Below are positions 53,804 to 63,713 of a DNA stretch of 64,000 bases, in pieces. Under the pieces are notes generated by a model that was not told where the DNA came from, did no database searches, and worked only from the letters and a program-made list of their open reading frames with translations. The stretch lies in contig JAPNUR010000011.1 of assembly GCA_026627385.1 (NCBI GenBank), positions 1-64,000 on the forward strand. Reading direction: 5' to 3'. The DNA is from Bacillota bacterium. Its GTDB lineage: Bacteria; Bacillota; Sulfobacillia; Sulfobacillales; Sulfobacillaceae. The translations under genes were made by a program, and so were the position numbers. Numbering within the stretch: the stretch's first letter is position 1; every line of letters starts with the position of its first letter.

Positions 53804-55252
53804 ATGATGCTTAGCCAACAACGATATAGACATTTTATTGACGGCGAATGGGCAGCGCCCGACACCGATTCATGGTTTCCCACCTATGATCCTGCCAGGG
53901 GCGTGGTGTTGGCGGAATTAGCGCGTGGCGCAGCCGTCGATGTGGATCGGGCGGTGCTGGCCGCAGAGAGGGCCTTTACCATCTGGCAATATACGGATGG
54001 TATTGAACGTGCGCGACTCTTGCTCAAGATGGCCCACAAAATCTTGGATGAAAAAGAACACTTAGCGCGACTTGAGTCGTTAGATACAGGAAAACCCCTC
54101 TCACAGGCTCGGACCGACGTGGACGTGGCCAGTCGCTATTTTGAGTTTTACGGCGGGATCGCTGACAAGTTTGGCGGCGAGACGATTCCACTGCCAGGCC
54201 CCTATTTAGATTACACCCTGCGCGAACCGCTCGGTGTGTGCGCGGTGATTATTCCCTGGAATTATCCGCTTCAAATCGGGGCGCGCGGGATTGCTGCCCC
54301 CGTTGCGGTGGGCAATACGGTGGTGCTGAAACCGGCCGAAGAGGCGTCGCTGACCACGCTAGAATTGGCGCGCATCGCCGACGAAGTGGGCTTTCCGCCG
54401 GGGGTCGTTAATGTCGTGACCGGACTGGGGGAGGAAGCGGGTGCGGCGCTGGTGCGTCACCATCGCGTCAGCCATGTGACATTTACCGGGTCCGTGGAAG
54501 TCGGTCGCCATGTGGCAGCGGAAGCGGGGCAGCATGTCATCCCGGTGACGATGGAACTTGGCGGTAAATCACCGAATATTGTGTTCGCATCGGCGGATCT
54601 TCAACGGGCGATTCCTGTGGTTGTCCGTTCTATCGTGCAAAACGCGGGACAAACATGTTCAGCCGGTTCACGACTGATCGTGGAAGAGCGGATTCACGAT
54701 GAGGTGGTGGCGGGGGTGCTCGAGCGGTTCAAGGCATTGCGATTGGGGCCCGGGGTGGAGGACCCGGATGTTGGTCCCCTTATCTCGGATCGGCAAAAGG
54801 CACGCGTTTTAGGTTTTCTGGAGACGGCGGACAAGAGCGGCCAGGCGGTGTTGCAGGCGGGAGAACTGCCCTCCGATTTGGCGCAGGGAAATTTTGTCCT
54901 TCCCACCCTGGTTGATAGGGCTCCGCTCGATAGTCAGGTGGTCCAAGAAGAAATTTTTGGCCCTGTCGTAGCGGTGAGCACATTTAGGACTGAGGAGGAA
55001 GCGTTGACCTTGGCTAACGGTACTCAGTATGGCCTAGTGTCGGCCATCTGGACGCGTGATGTAGGGCAAGCGCACCGCATCGCGCGGCAATTAAAAAGCG
55101 GCCAAGTGTTTATTAACACATATGGGGCGGGCGGGGGCGTAGAGATGCCGTTCGGTGGGTACGGGCTAAGCGGGTATGGACGTGAAAAAGGAGTGGAGGC
55201 ACTTCGGCACTACACGCAGGTCAAAAACGTTTGCGTGCATACCGGTGTCTAG
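53804..55252 (+). CDS. NAD(P)-dependent aldehyde dehydrogenase
   Basis: A 482-residue member of the ALDH superfamily. The oxyanion Asn lies in IIPWNYPLQIG, the catalytic base in ELGGKSPNIVF, and the nucleophile in NAGQTCSAGSRLIV. The general appearance (YRHFIDGEWAAPDTDSWFPT start, GGYGLSGYGREKG end) is of the betaine/gamma-aminobutyraldehyde or phenylacetaldehyde dehydrogenase groups, so aldehyde specificity is open. AGGAGG stands seven bases before ATG 53804. It follows the transporter by 45 bases and is presumably in the same transcript. Confidence 0.92.
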   Translation: MMLSQQRYRHFIDGEWAAPDTDSWFPTYDPARGVVLAELARGAAVDVDRAVLAAERAFTIWQYTDGIERARLLLKMAHKILDEKEHLARLESLDTGKPLSQARTDVDVASRYFEFYGGIADKFGGETIPLPGPYLDYTLREPLGVCAVIIPWNYPLQIGARGIAAPVAVGNTVVLKPAEEASLTTLELARIADEVGFPPGVVNVVTGLGEEAGAALVRHHRVSHVTFTGSVEVGRHVAAEAGQHVIPVTMELGGKSPNIVFASADLQRAIPVVVRSIVQNAGQTCSAGSRLIVEERIHDEVVAGVLERFKALRLGPGVEDPDVGPLISDRQKARVLGFLETADKSGQAVLQAGELPSDLAQGNFVLPTLVDRAPLDSQVVQEEIFGPVVAVSTFRTEEEALTLANGTQYGLVSAIWTRDVGQAHRIARQLKSGQVFINTYGAGGGVEMPFGGYGLSGYGREKGVEALRHYTQVKNVCVHTGV

Positions 55253-55293
55253 AATCCGCCATTCACGACCCACAAGCGAAGGAGGGCGAAAGC

Positions 55294-56061
55294 GTGAGAT
55301 TAGCTGACAAGGTGGCCATTATTACCGGGGCCGGATCCGGCATAGGGCGCGCGACGTCGGCGCTGCTGGCGCGGGAGGGCGCCATGGTGGTTGCGGTGGA
55401 CATCAACAAGTCCCAGGTAGATGACACCGCTCAGGAAATTCTTTCGGCGGGTGGCGCCTGTGTGAGCGCGTATTGCGATGTGACCAACGCCGATGATATT
55501 CAACGGGTCGTTGATTTGACGCTCAAACGTTATCAAAAAATCGACGTGTTGTTCAACAACGCGGGGATGCCCATGTCGTTTACGCCGACGGAAGAAGTAT
55601 CCCTCGAGCTGTGGCAGGCCATCATGGCGGTGAACGTCACGGGGATCTTTTTAGGATGTCGGGCGGTGATCCCGATTATGAAGAGTCAGCGTTCGGGTGT
55701 TATCTTAAATACCGCCTCTACGGCCGCAGTCCGTCCAAGGCCGGGACTAACACCGTACAACGCTTCGAAAGGGGCGGTGACGGTTTTTACCCGCTCGCTC
55801 GCGTTGGAACTGGCACCCTACGGAATTCGCGTCAACGCGGTGAACCCAGTGGCGGTTGACACCCCCATGCTCAACCAGTTTATTGGCGCCAATAGGACTG
55901 GGGATCCTGCCCAAGGTCGGCAGCAGTTTGAACAGTCGATCCCACTGGGGCGACTCGCGACCCCCATGGACATTGCGTTTGCCGTGTTGTATTTAGCGTC
56001 GGAAGAGGCTGCTATGGTCACGGGCGTCTGCCTTGACGTCGCAGGAGGGCGGACGATATAG
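55294..56061 (+). CDS. Short-chain dehydrogenase/reductase
   Basis: A 255-residue classical SDR. The cofactor motif TGAGSGIGRATSALL follows strand 1, with VAVDINKSQ (an Asp after strand 2, which favours NAD over NADP). NNAGMP, the catalytic Ser region LNTASTAAVRP and the YNASKGAV motif (Tyr and Lys) are all present, as is the C-terminal ASEEAAMVTGVCLDVAGG. It could oxidise a secondary alcohol to a ketone, which would suit the downstream carboxylase idea. GTG at 55294 follows AAGGAGGG. The next gene starts at the base after its stop. Confidence 0.9.
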   Translation: MRLADKVAIITGAGSGIGRATSALLAREGAMVVAVDINKSQVDDTAQEILSAGGACVSAYCDVTNADDIQRVVDLTLKRYQKIDVLFNNAGMPMSFTPTEEVSLELWQAIMAVNVTGIFLGCRAVIPIMKSQRSGVILNTASTAAVRPRPGLTPYNASKGAVTVFTRSLALELAPYGIRVNAVNPVAVDTPMLNQFIGANRTGDPAQGRQQFEQSIPLGRLATPMDIAFAVLYLASEEAAMVTGVCLDVAGGRTI

Positions 56062-57177
56062 ATGGCGAGTGTATATTGGCCGGCCAACTGGAACCCAGCA
56101 GCGAATCCCGGGACGAGGCCGCGGCGCATCGCGGTGATTCCGGGCGATGGCATTGGTCCTGAGGTGGTTAACGGGGGGCGGCAGGTGATACAGCACATCA
56201 TGCAAATCGACCCCACGGTGCAGTTAACCATGGACGAATTTCCCTGGAGCAGCGCTTACTTTCGAGCACATGGCCGCATGATGCCGCCCGACGGGCTGGA
56301 CATTCTGCGCGACTATGATGCCATCTATTTCGGAGCGGTCGGAGACCCGGCGTTGCCGCCGGACGTGCCGGTGTGGGGGCTTATTCTCCCAATTCGCCAA
56401 GCATTGCAATTGTCCGTCAATCTCAGGCCGATTCGGTATTTTCCTGGGGTGCGATCGGTCTTGAAAGAATTGCCGGCTGACGGACTGGACATTATCATTG
56501 TGCGTGAAAATACTGAAGGCGAGTATGCGGGACAAGGTGGATGGCTATTTCCGAAGACGCCTCGCGAAGTGGCGTTGCAAGTGGCCGTGTACTCGCGGCC
56601 AGCCATTGAGCAGGTGGTGCGGTATGCGTTCGAATTAGCGCGGCGTCTCCACAAGCGGTGTACAAGTATTAGCAAGGCCAACGCCTTGAATTACGCCGGT
56701 CGGTTATGGGATACGGTGTTCGAGGAAATTGGACGTGATTATCCAGATGTCAAACGAGAAACGGTGCTGGTCGATGCTGCCGCGCTGTACTTGGTGATGC
56801 AGCCCCAACGGTTTGAGATTATGGTGACCCCTAATCTTTTCGGCGACATTTTGAGCGATTTGGGGGCTGGCTTGGTGGGGGGATTGGGTTTGGCTGCAAG
56901 CGCTAATTTTAACCCGGCGGGGGGCGTGCCGGGGTTTTTCGAGCCAGTGCACGGTTCGGCGCCGGATATTGCGGGTCGCGGCATTGCCAATCCTTTGGCG
57001 GCCATCTGGGCTGCAGCGATGATGCTCGGATATCTGGGATACAACGCATGGGAAGAGAAGATTGTGCAAGCAATGGCTACTTTGTTAGCTGAATCCGACG
57101 TAAAACCCGTAGACCTGGGAGGCCACGCCTCAACCCAGGACGTCGTTGACGCACTCATTGCTCTGTTAAGCCGCTGA
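56062..57177 (+). CDS. Isocitrate/isopropylmalate-family decarboxylating dehydrogenase (tartrate dehydrogenase-like)
   Basis: A 371-residue beta-decarboxylating dehydrogenase. AVIPGDGIGPEVV is the nucleotide-side start, NLRPIRYFPG and VRENTEGEYAGQGG the substrate loops, SISKANALNY the catalytic region with Lys, and PNLFGDILSDLGAGLVGGLG the metal-binding Asp segment. The VRENTEGEY type resembles tartrate/D-malate dehydrogenases (TtuC/DmlA) and isocitrate enzymes more than LeuB, and there are no leu genes nearby. It would oxidise and decarboxylate a 2-hydroxyacid with a second carboxylate. ATG directly follows the SDR stop codon, showing tight coupling. Confidence 0.88.
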   Translation: MASVYWPANWNPAANPGTRPRRIAVIPGDGIGPEVVNGGRQVIQHIMQIDPTVQLTMDEFPWSSAYFRAHGRMMPPDGLDILRDYDAIYFGAVGDPALPPDVPVWGLILPIRQALQLSVNLRPIRYFPGVRSVLKELPADGLDIIIVRENTEGEYAGQGGWLFPKTPREVALQVAVYSRPAIEQVVRYAFELARRLHKRCTSISKANALNYAGRLWDTVFEEIGRDYPDVKRETVLVDAAALYLVMQPQRFEIMVTPNLFGDILSDLGAGLVGGLGLAASANFNPAGGVPGFFEPVHGSAPDIAGRGIANPLAAIWAAAMMLGYLGYNAWEEKIVQAMATLLAESDVKPVDLGGHASTQDVVDALIALLSR

Positions 57178-57259
57178 GGGCGACACGCGGGCTTGCTAAA
57201 AATCCGTCTTGCCAGCAAAGTTGTAGAGGTCCATCTTGGATAAAGAGGAGGCGATGTTG

Positions 57260-60200
57260 ATGACGACGACCAACGTGAATACTGTGGATGCAGTCCAGGT
57301 CAACCGTCAAATAGGAGAGCCGGGGACGAAGGAGCCACCATATCGCCCCACCTATCCGGTGCGGTTTATCACGGCCACGAGCTTGTTTGACGGGCATGAT
57401 GCCTCCATCAATATTATGCGCCGCATTTTGCAATCTTCCGGGGTGGAAGTCATCCACCTCGGCCACAACCGGTCCGTCGACGAAATTGTGACAGCTGCTA
57501 TTCAGGAAGATGTGCAAGGAATCGCGGTGAGTTCCTATCAGGGCGGCCATATGGAATTCTTCAAATACATGTACGACTTGTTGCAAGAACGTGGCGCCCC
57601 GCATATTCGCATTTTTGGGGGAGGCGGAGGGGTTATCGTTCCGGAAGAAGCGGCGGAACTGGAACGCTACGGGATCGCCAAGATATTTTCCTCTGAGGAT
57701 GGCCGCCGCATGGGCTTACAGGGTATGATCAATCACATGATTCGGCTGTGTGATTTTCCCACCCCTAAGGACAAAGTGAAGGAGCTAACTTCATTCAGTC
57801 CCAATGAGGCGTTGAAGATAGCGCAGTTGATTTCCCAATTTGAAGTGAGTGACCAACTCGAGGAGCTGCGGGCGAGTCTTCAGCGGTTGAGTGCGGCTCA
57901 GGTCAAACCAATACCGGTGCTCGGCATTACCGGCGTGGGAGGGGCCGGCAAATCATCGCTGGCGGATGAGTTGATTGCACGATTTCTCGAGGATTTTCCC
58001 GACAAAACGGTAGCGGTCTTTGCGATTGATCCGACCAGGCAGCGAACTGGCGGAGCCCTCTTAGGCGACCGTATCCGAATGAATGCCATTCATAATCCGC
58101 GAGTTTACATGCGTAGCCTCTCCACCCGGCGCTCAAATGACGAGCTATCGCACGCCATTCGTGACGTTGTGCTTGTAGCGAAAGCCGCCGGTTTTGACTT
58201 GATTATCATTGAGACGAGCGGTATTGGACAAGGAGATGCGGCGATCGTCCAAGTGGCGGATGTGTCCGCCTACGTGATGACGGCCGAGTTTGGAGCACCA
58301 TCGCAACTCGAGAAAATTGAGATGTTGGATTATGCCGACATTGTGTTGATCAACAAGTTTGATCGCCGCGGTTCGCAAGATGCGCTGGATCTGGTCAGAA
58401 AGCAAGTTCAGCGCAATCGTCAGGCCTTTCATGTGCCGAAAGAAGAGATGCCCGTTTATGGTACTATTGCGAGCCAATTTCAGGATGCAGGAACGAACAT
58501 TTCTTACCGACGGATTATCGACCTCATTAATGAAAAGTGTGGAACCGCGTGGAACAGCCGCCTGTCGTTATCTTCGGCCCAACATATGAAGCCGATCATT
58601 CCGGCGGATCGCACGCATTACTTACTGGATATTGTCAATACGGTCAAGGAATATCACCGACGCGTGGAGCAACAAGCGGAATGGGCCCGTAATTGCGGGC
58701 ATATCGCCGCTAGTCGCGCTCTCTTGGCTAATTCTCGCGAGGAGGTGAATGCAGAACTCCTCACCGCGCTTGATAGACTCTACGCCCAGTATTGGGAAAA
58801 ACTGCCGAAGGAAAGTCAGGACATGCTGACAGGCTGGGAGGCCAAGAAACAGCGCTACCGATCGGACTACTGGATGTCGTCGTCTGCTAGCGGGGGGGCA
58901 GGAATTCCGCTCTACACCAAGACGTTATCCGGGACTTCGGTACCCAAAGTGGCTTTGCCGTCGTTTTCCGATTGGGGCGACATTTTGCGGTGGTCCCTTA
59001 CGGAAAATGTGCCGGGCGAATTTCCGTACACCGCTGGGGTGTTTCCCCTGAAGCGGGTTGATGAAGAACCTACCCGCATGTTTGCCGGGGAAGGAACTCC
59101 GGAACGCACCAACCGGCGCTTTCACTATCTGTCCCAGGGACAGTCCGCCAAACGGTTGTCGACTGCGTTCGACAGCGTCACATTATATGGCGAAGATCCC
59201 GATTATCGCCCCGACATTTATGGAAAAATTGGTGAAAGCGGCGTGAGCATTTGCACGCTAGACGATATGAAAAAGTTGTTTAGCGGATTTGACCTGTGTG
59301 CGCCGAACACCAGTGTGTCCATGACGATTAATGGCCCGGCTCCTATCATTCTGGCCATGTTCTTTAACGTCGCGATTGACCAACAGATGGAGGCCTTACG
59401 GGATAAGTTAGGGCGGGATCTGACCCCTGACGAGCGACTGAGCGTCAAACAGCAAACGCTTGAGCGTGTCCGGGGAACGGTTCAGGCCGACATTTTAAAA
59501 GAGGATCAAGGTCAAAACACGTGTATTTTCTCTATTGATTTTGCCCTCCGCATGATGGGGGACATGGAAGAGTATTTTGTGAAGAACCACGTGAAAAACT
59601 TCTATTCTGTGTCTATCAGCGGCTATCATATTGCGGAAGCTGGCGCCAATCCCATCACGCAACTAGCGTTCACGTTGGCTAACGCGTTTACGTACGTCGA
59701 ATATTACCTCAGTCGAGGGCTGTCCATTGATGAATTCGCGCCCCATTTATCGTTTTTTTTCAGCAATGGCATGGATCCGGAGTATAGCGTGATTGGTCGG
59801 GTCGCGCGGCGAATCTGGGCGGTGGTGATGAAATACCGTTATGGAGCAAATGAGCGGAGTCAAAAGCTCAAGTATCATATCCAGACCTCCGGACGTTCGC
59901 TGCACGCGCAAGAGATTGAGTTTAACGATATTCGAACCACGTTGCAGGCCTTAATGGCAATATTTGATAATTGCAATTCCCTGCACACCAATGCGTACGA
60001 CGAGGCAATTACTACGCCCACGGAGGATTCCGTACGGCGGGCGCTGGCGATACAACTGATTATTAATCGGGAATATGGTTTGGCTAAAAATGAAAATCCG
60101 TTGCAAGGATCGTTTGTAATCGAGGAGCTGACCCATTTGGTTGAAGAAGCCGTGCTAAAAGAGCTTACGCGCCTGAATGAGCGCGGCGGCGTATTGGGGG

Positions 60201-60592
60201 CGATGGAGCTCCAGTATCAACGTAACAAGATTCAAGAAGAATCTCTCCTTTATGAGCATCTCAAGCACAGCGGTCAATTGCCCATCATTGGGGTGAACAC
60301 GTTTTTGAACCCGAAATCCGTCAATGATCTCTTGCCGGAAGGTCATCACAGTCAACCGCTGCAACTGGTTCGGTCCTCCAACGAGGAAAAGCAGGCACAA
60401 ATCCGTCACTTAAAGGAGTTTCAAGAACGTCATGCGGGTGAATCGGGCGAGGCGCTGAATCGGCTCAAGGAGGTGGCGCGCAGGGGGGGCAACATCTTCG
60501 AGGAATTAATGCAAACGGTTCGCGTGGCGACCTTGGGTCAAATTACTCACGCCTTGTACGAAGTGGGTGGCTATTATCGTCGCAATATGTAG
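57260..60592 (+). CDS. icmF: Fused acyl-CoA mutase IcmF (B12-dependent)
   Basis: A 1110-residue fusion enzyme. Residues about 33-160 bind adenosylcobalamin, with the DGHDAS motif (Asp44, His46) and the glycine-rich [11 protein letters not shown]. Residues about 215-420 are a MeaI/MeaB-type GTPase chaperone with P-loop GVGGAGKSS (225-233) and ETSGIGQGD. Residues about 560-1090 are the mutase large domain, with [37 protein letters not shown] and [14 protein letters not shown]. This order (cobalamin, GTPase, mutase) defines IcmF, which interconverts isobutyryl-CoA and n-butyryl-CoA and, in some members, pivalyl-CoA and isovaleryl-CoA. AGGAGG is eight bases before ATG 57260. It ends the operon. 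Confidence 0.94.
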   Translation: MTTTNVNTVDAVQVNRQIGEPGTKEPPYRPTYPVRFITATSLFDGHDASINIMRRILQSSGVEVIHLGHNRSVDEIVTAAIQEDVQGIAVSSYQGGHMEFFKYMYDLLQERGAPHIRIFGGGGGVIVPEEAAELERYGIAKIFSSEDGRRMGLQGMINHMIRLCDFPTPKDKVKELTSFSPNEALKIAQLISQFEVSDQLEELRASLQRLSAAQVKPIPVLGITGVGGAGKSSLADELIARFLEDFPDKTVAVFAIDPTRQRTGGALLGDRIRMNAIHNPRVYMRSLSTRRSNDELSHAIRDVVLVAKAAGFDLIIIETSGIGQGDAAIVQVADVSAYVMTAEFGAPSQLEKIEMLDYADIVLINKFDRRGSQDALDLVRKQVQRNRQAFHVPKEEMPVYGTIASQFQDAGTNISYRRIIDLINEKCGTAWNSRLSLSSAQHMKPIIPADRTHYLLDIVNTVKEYHRRVEQQAEWARNCGHIAASRALLANSREEVNAELLTALDRLYAQYWEKLPKESQDMLTGWEAKKQRYRSDYWMSSSASGGAGIPLYTKTLSGTSVPKVALPSFSDWGDILRWSLTENVPGEFPYTAGVFPLKRVDEEPTRMFAGEGTPERTNRRFHYLSQGQSAKRLSTAFDSVTLYGEDPDYRPDIYGKIGESGVSICTLDDMKKLFSGFDLCAPNTSVSMTINGPAPIILAMFFNVAIDQQMEALRDKLGRDLTPDERLSVKQQTLERVRGTVQADILKEDQGQNTCIFSIDFALRMMGDMEEYFVKNHVKNFYSVSISGYHIAEAGANPITQLAFTLANAFTYVEYYLSRGLSIDEFAPHLSFFFSNGMDPEYSVIGRVARRIWAVVMKYRYGANERSQKLKYHIQTSGRSLHAQEIEFNDIRTTLQALMAIFDNCNSLHTNAYDEAITTPTEDSVRRALAIQLIINREYGLAKNENPLQGSFVIEELTHLVEEAVLKELTRLNERGGVLGAMELQYQRNKIQEESLLYEHLKHSGQLPIIGVNTFLNPKSVNDLLPEGHHSQPLQLVRSSNEEKQAQIRHLKEFQERHAGESGEALNRLKEVARRGGNIFEELMQTVRVATLGQITHALYEVGGYYRRNM

Positions 60593-60758
60593 CAGACAGG
60601 GGATGCGATAGAGGTCTGGTAAATGGATTCAGAATAAAGCATTTTAGGTTGTATCCCCTGGCGTCGGATTGGCAGGGTAACAGGAAGTCGCCGCAGTAAG
60701 CCGGACCCGTTCTATGGACGCATAAAGAGCCGGAAATCAAGAGGGCGGCAAGAACCTT
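60593..60758. other. Intergenic region between icmF and GntR gene ends
   Basis: The genes converge here. An 8-base inverted repeat CAGGGGAT/ATCCCCTG (60597-60604 and 60653-60660) is separated by about 48 bases; it may be part of a terminator but has no T-run. Confidence 0.3.
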
Positions 60759-61436
60759 TTATTCGTGAGGCAAAAGTTTGTTTAAGCGGGCCACTGCGTC
60801 TTGAAAGTGTTGCGACATATATTCTTCGGCGCGTTTACTGTCTTGATCGACGATGGCGCGATACAATACAAAATGCCGATGAAACAGATCGTCCGGAGTT
60901 CCCACGAGGGCTCGGGAATATCGCATATTTTGTCTCGCCAGCGGAGCGAGGGAACGAAGAATGGTTTCTAAGAGGGTAACATTGGCGGCGGCGGCGAGCG
61001 TGAGATGAAATGCCCAATCTGCGTCGATGCGGTCATCAGCGTCTCCGTTTCGCATGAGATCCAAATGATGTCGCAGGGTCTTGAGATGGTCATCGGTCCG
61101 GTGTTGTGCAGCGAGACCGGCGATAGGCACTTCTAACAAACGACGGACAAACAATAACTCGTGTAGACCGTTGATCCGTAGCTCATTGGCTAGATCGCCG
61201 GTAAGATTCTTCACAAAATACCCGCGTCCGTGGCGTATGTCAATCAAGTCCAAGGCAGCAAGTGCTGCCAACGCTTCACGGATCGTTGACTTACTGACCT
61301 TCAACATTTGAGCCATCTCGTCTAATGAGGGCAGTTTTTCGCCAGGTTGATATACCCGTTGAATAATGAGAGACTCCAGATACTCAGCGACCTGTGTGGC
61401 ACGTTTCGAACGAAACGTCGGGGGCGTTATGGTCAC
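60759..61436 (-). CDS. GntR/FadR-family transcriptional regulator
   Basis: A 225-residue repressor-type protein. Residues about 10-75 are the winged helix-turn-helix (QPGEKLPSLDEMAQMLKVSK and STIREALAALAAL, then IDIRHGRGYFVKN). Residues about 90-215 are the all-helical FCD ligand domain; its metal-ligand pattern is visible in DADWAFHLTLAAAANV and HRHFVLYRAI. Such proteins respond to small carboxylates or acyl-CoAs. GTG at 61436 has AAAGGAG about 11 bases upstream. It lies at the 3' end of the accessory operon and could control the 43.6-kb promoter; that is inference. Confidence 0.88.
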   Translation of the reverse strand: MTITPPTFRSKRATQVAEYLESLIIQRVYQPGEKLPSLDEMAQMLKVSKSTIREALAALAALDLIDIRHGRGYFVKNLTGDLANELRINGLHELLFVRRLLEVPIAGLAAQHRTDDHLKTLRHHLDLMRNGDADDRIDADWAFHLTLAAAANVTLLETILRSLAPLARQNMRYSRALVGTPDDLFHRHFVLYRAIVDQDSKRAEEYMSQHFQDAVARLNKLLPHE

Positions 61437-61762
61437 TGGGGCGTCACTCCTTTACGAATTTTACTCTGTGAGTCATTGTACCCCTTTTCCGCACTTTGTG
61501 CCTACTTTCGTAACCTTGCCGCCACGGGTTCTTCGCCTGTTCCGTGACCTCACCGCGACACTTCCGGCACAGGTCTTGCTTCTCTTCATCTCAACTTTGA
61601 CAGCACCCTTGATGTGACGCGGATTGGTAGACCAAGTTTGTACAACATGCAGTTTAACCCCGCATCCTCGCGGGGCTTGGTGTAAGTATCCACCCGATCT
61701 TTCGGTGGTCGAAGCGACTCTCCGCAGACGGCGCGTTTTCGGAATCCTCAGGCTACTGAGGA

Positions 61763-62130
61763 TTGTCCTTATGCTGCCGGTCGGTTTCGGTATACCATCA
61801 GAACTGCCTCGACGGATTGCCCGGCTCCATGCCCCAATTTGGGAATATCCGGGCCAATACGTTGCACCTTACGACCGATCTCGTGGACCGTTTCGATGTC
61901 ATCGCGATCGAGGATCTGAACGTGCGCGAAATGCTGAAAAAGCATCCGTTGGCAAAACGTGGTCCGCCTGTGGATATAAGATGCAAAAATACCGCTTGCG
62001 GTGCGAGAGTGGACGTGCCCAGTCTGTCACGTATACCAAAACCCTTCAAGTAGAGGGTTTACCTGGTGGTGTGCGCGTGCTGTCATGATGCACTATGAGG
62101 ATCGAAAGGGGAACGGTCGCTGTCGGCCTA
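61763..62130 (+). pseudogene. IS200/IS605-type TnpB (OrfB) remnant
   Basis: The frame from 61763 contains LVDRFDVIAIEDLNVREMLK followed by KHPLAK, which is the RuvC-II segment of TnpB (IEDLNVRGM). Soon after, in another frame, WTCPVCHVYQNPSSR matches part of the C-terminal zinc ribbon. Everything before and after is missing or frameshifted. No TnpA partner or clear left end is visible in 61437-62411, and no other gene is seen there. Confidence 0.65.
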
Positions 62131-62441
62131 CGCCGGTCACATCGGGACCGACCCCGACCACGGGGTACGCTGGGGAAGTGCTGTCAGAACCTTCTGTCGC
62201 AGGCGGTACGTGGATGAAAAGATGCGCCATGAGTGACCCGACCACTAGTTCGGAACTGAGGTATTGCAGCTCCGGCGCCACTTGATGACATGACAGACCC
62301 CAATTAGGGCGTTTCGAGGAAATCGGGTCCCGGCATTATCCGTTTCGGCCAAGGGCCCTCGTCGGAATAGGGGCATAAGGCAGCATAGATTGGTTAGCAC
62401 GTTATCTACCGATGCAGTTAAGAAATATACGGGGGGAAACC

Positions 62442-63713
62442 ATGCACTCAATGGAGGATGTCATTCGGCAGCAGGCACACCTGCTACGGGACGAGATGAC
62501 GGTACAGCTTCAGCGCATGATTCGCGTGGCGACCGTCAACCCGCCCGGGGAGCATTATGAAGACTTCGTTGCCTTATTTGATACCTGGCTTCGGGAATTG
62601 GGCTACGAAACGCGTATTGTCACGGTACCGGAAGCCCTTCTCCCAGTTTTAGCCCCACACGCTGAGGGCCGACCTCGCCCCAGTGTTGTGGGAAGGATTG
62701 ACGGGCCAGCGGGCCCGGGACTACGCCTTCACCTCAATGGACATTATGATGTAGTGCCGGCTGGGGATGATTGGACTTGCGATCCTTTTGCGGGAGAGAT
62801 TCGCGAGGGCCGGATGTACGGTCGGGGCGCAGCCGACCAAAAGAGTGGTCTCGTTATGCAGGTCCTGGCAGTCGAGGCCTTGCGCCGTGCGGGTGTTCGA
62901 TGGCGGGGGACAATTACCCAGAGTGCTGTTCCTGACGAGGAGACTGTCGGCAACCGCAATGCGGGTATGGGCTATTTAGTGGAACAAGGCATCATCTCAA
63001 GGAACAACACGGATGCTGTGATCATTACCGAACCCTTTGGGGTGGATGGGATTGGTGTCGGGCACAAAGGAGCGATCTGGGGACGACTTACCGTGTATGG
63101 ACGGCAGGCCCATGGCAGTTCTCCCCAGCTGGGGATTAATGCGGTTGAACTACTGGTTGAGGCCATTCATCGCCTTCACAGTGAGCTGTCACCCCAGCTT
63201 GCCGTGCGGCTGTCTCCTGTGGACGTGACACCCACTGAGTCTTCCGCGTCCACGCTATCATTTGACACCATCCATGGTGGTGTGGCGACGAACGTGATCC
63301 CTGCTCGAGCTCAGGCCACATTTAACCGTCGACTTGTCCCGGGCGAAACGGTCAAAGCCGCCCGCAGAGAATTGACCACCGTGCTGGAAAAACTGGCTCA
63401 GGACAACCCGCAGTTCAGGTACGAGTATGAAGAATTCTACACCGTTGAACCGACGTTGGTCTCCACTAACGAACCGTTAGCCCACATCATGGCGGATATT
63501 CTTCGTCGCCAGGGAATGACGCCGCGGTTCCTTATTTCGGCTGGCAGCGACGATCAAAGGTTTGTGGTTCACGGCGCCCGCATTACCAATGCCATTATCT
63601 ACGGCCCCGGGCAAACCCGCCTTGCTCATCAATCTGATGAGTATATCGATCTCGGTGATCTCCTCAAAGGCATCGAGATGCTGGCGCTGGCGTTGTATCA
63701 CTTATTGCGCTGA
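62442..63713 (+). CDS. M20-family metallopeptidase (ArgE/DapE-like deacylase)
   Basis: A 423-residue zinc amidohydrolase. The first metal ligands are in LNGHYDVVPAG (His and Asp), the bridging Asp in GRGAADQKSGL, the catalytic Glu pair in PDEETVGN, and another ligand in AVIITEPFG. The dimerisation domain begins at HKGAIWGRLTVYGRQAHGSS. The final His ligand is in TRLAHQSDEYIDL. Members deacylate N-acyl amino acids or succinyl-diaminopimelate, and the ArgE/DapE group cannot be split by eye. ATG at 62442 follows GGGGGG at six bases. It is transcribed alone. Confidence 0.88.
   Translation: MHSMEDVIRQQAHLLRDEMTVQLQRMIRVATVNPPGEHYEDFVALFDTWLRELGYETRIVTVPEALLPVLAPHAEGRPRPSVVGRIDGPAGPGLRLHLNGHYDVVPAGDDWTCDPFAGEIREGRMYGRGAADQKSGLVMQVLAVEALRRAGVRWRGTITQSAVPDEETVGNRNAGMGYLVEQGIISRNNTDAVIITEPFGVDGIGVGHKGAIWGRLTVYGRQAHGSSPQLGINAVELLVEAIHRLHSELSPQLAVRLSPVDVTPTESSASTLSFDTIHGGVATNVIPARAQATFNRRLVPGETVKAARRELTTVLEKLAQDNPQFRYEYEEFYTVEPTLVSTNEPLAHIMADILRRQGMTPRFLISAGSDDQRFVVHGARITNAIIYGPGQTRLAHQSDEYIDLGDLLKGIEMLALALYHLLR

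Noticed and set aside
61401-61418. Palindrome ACGTTTCG-AA-CGAAACGT as a regulator operator
   Set aside because: It lies inside the GntR coding region (codons for RSKRAT); it could be autoregulatory but nothing else supports that.
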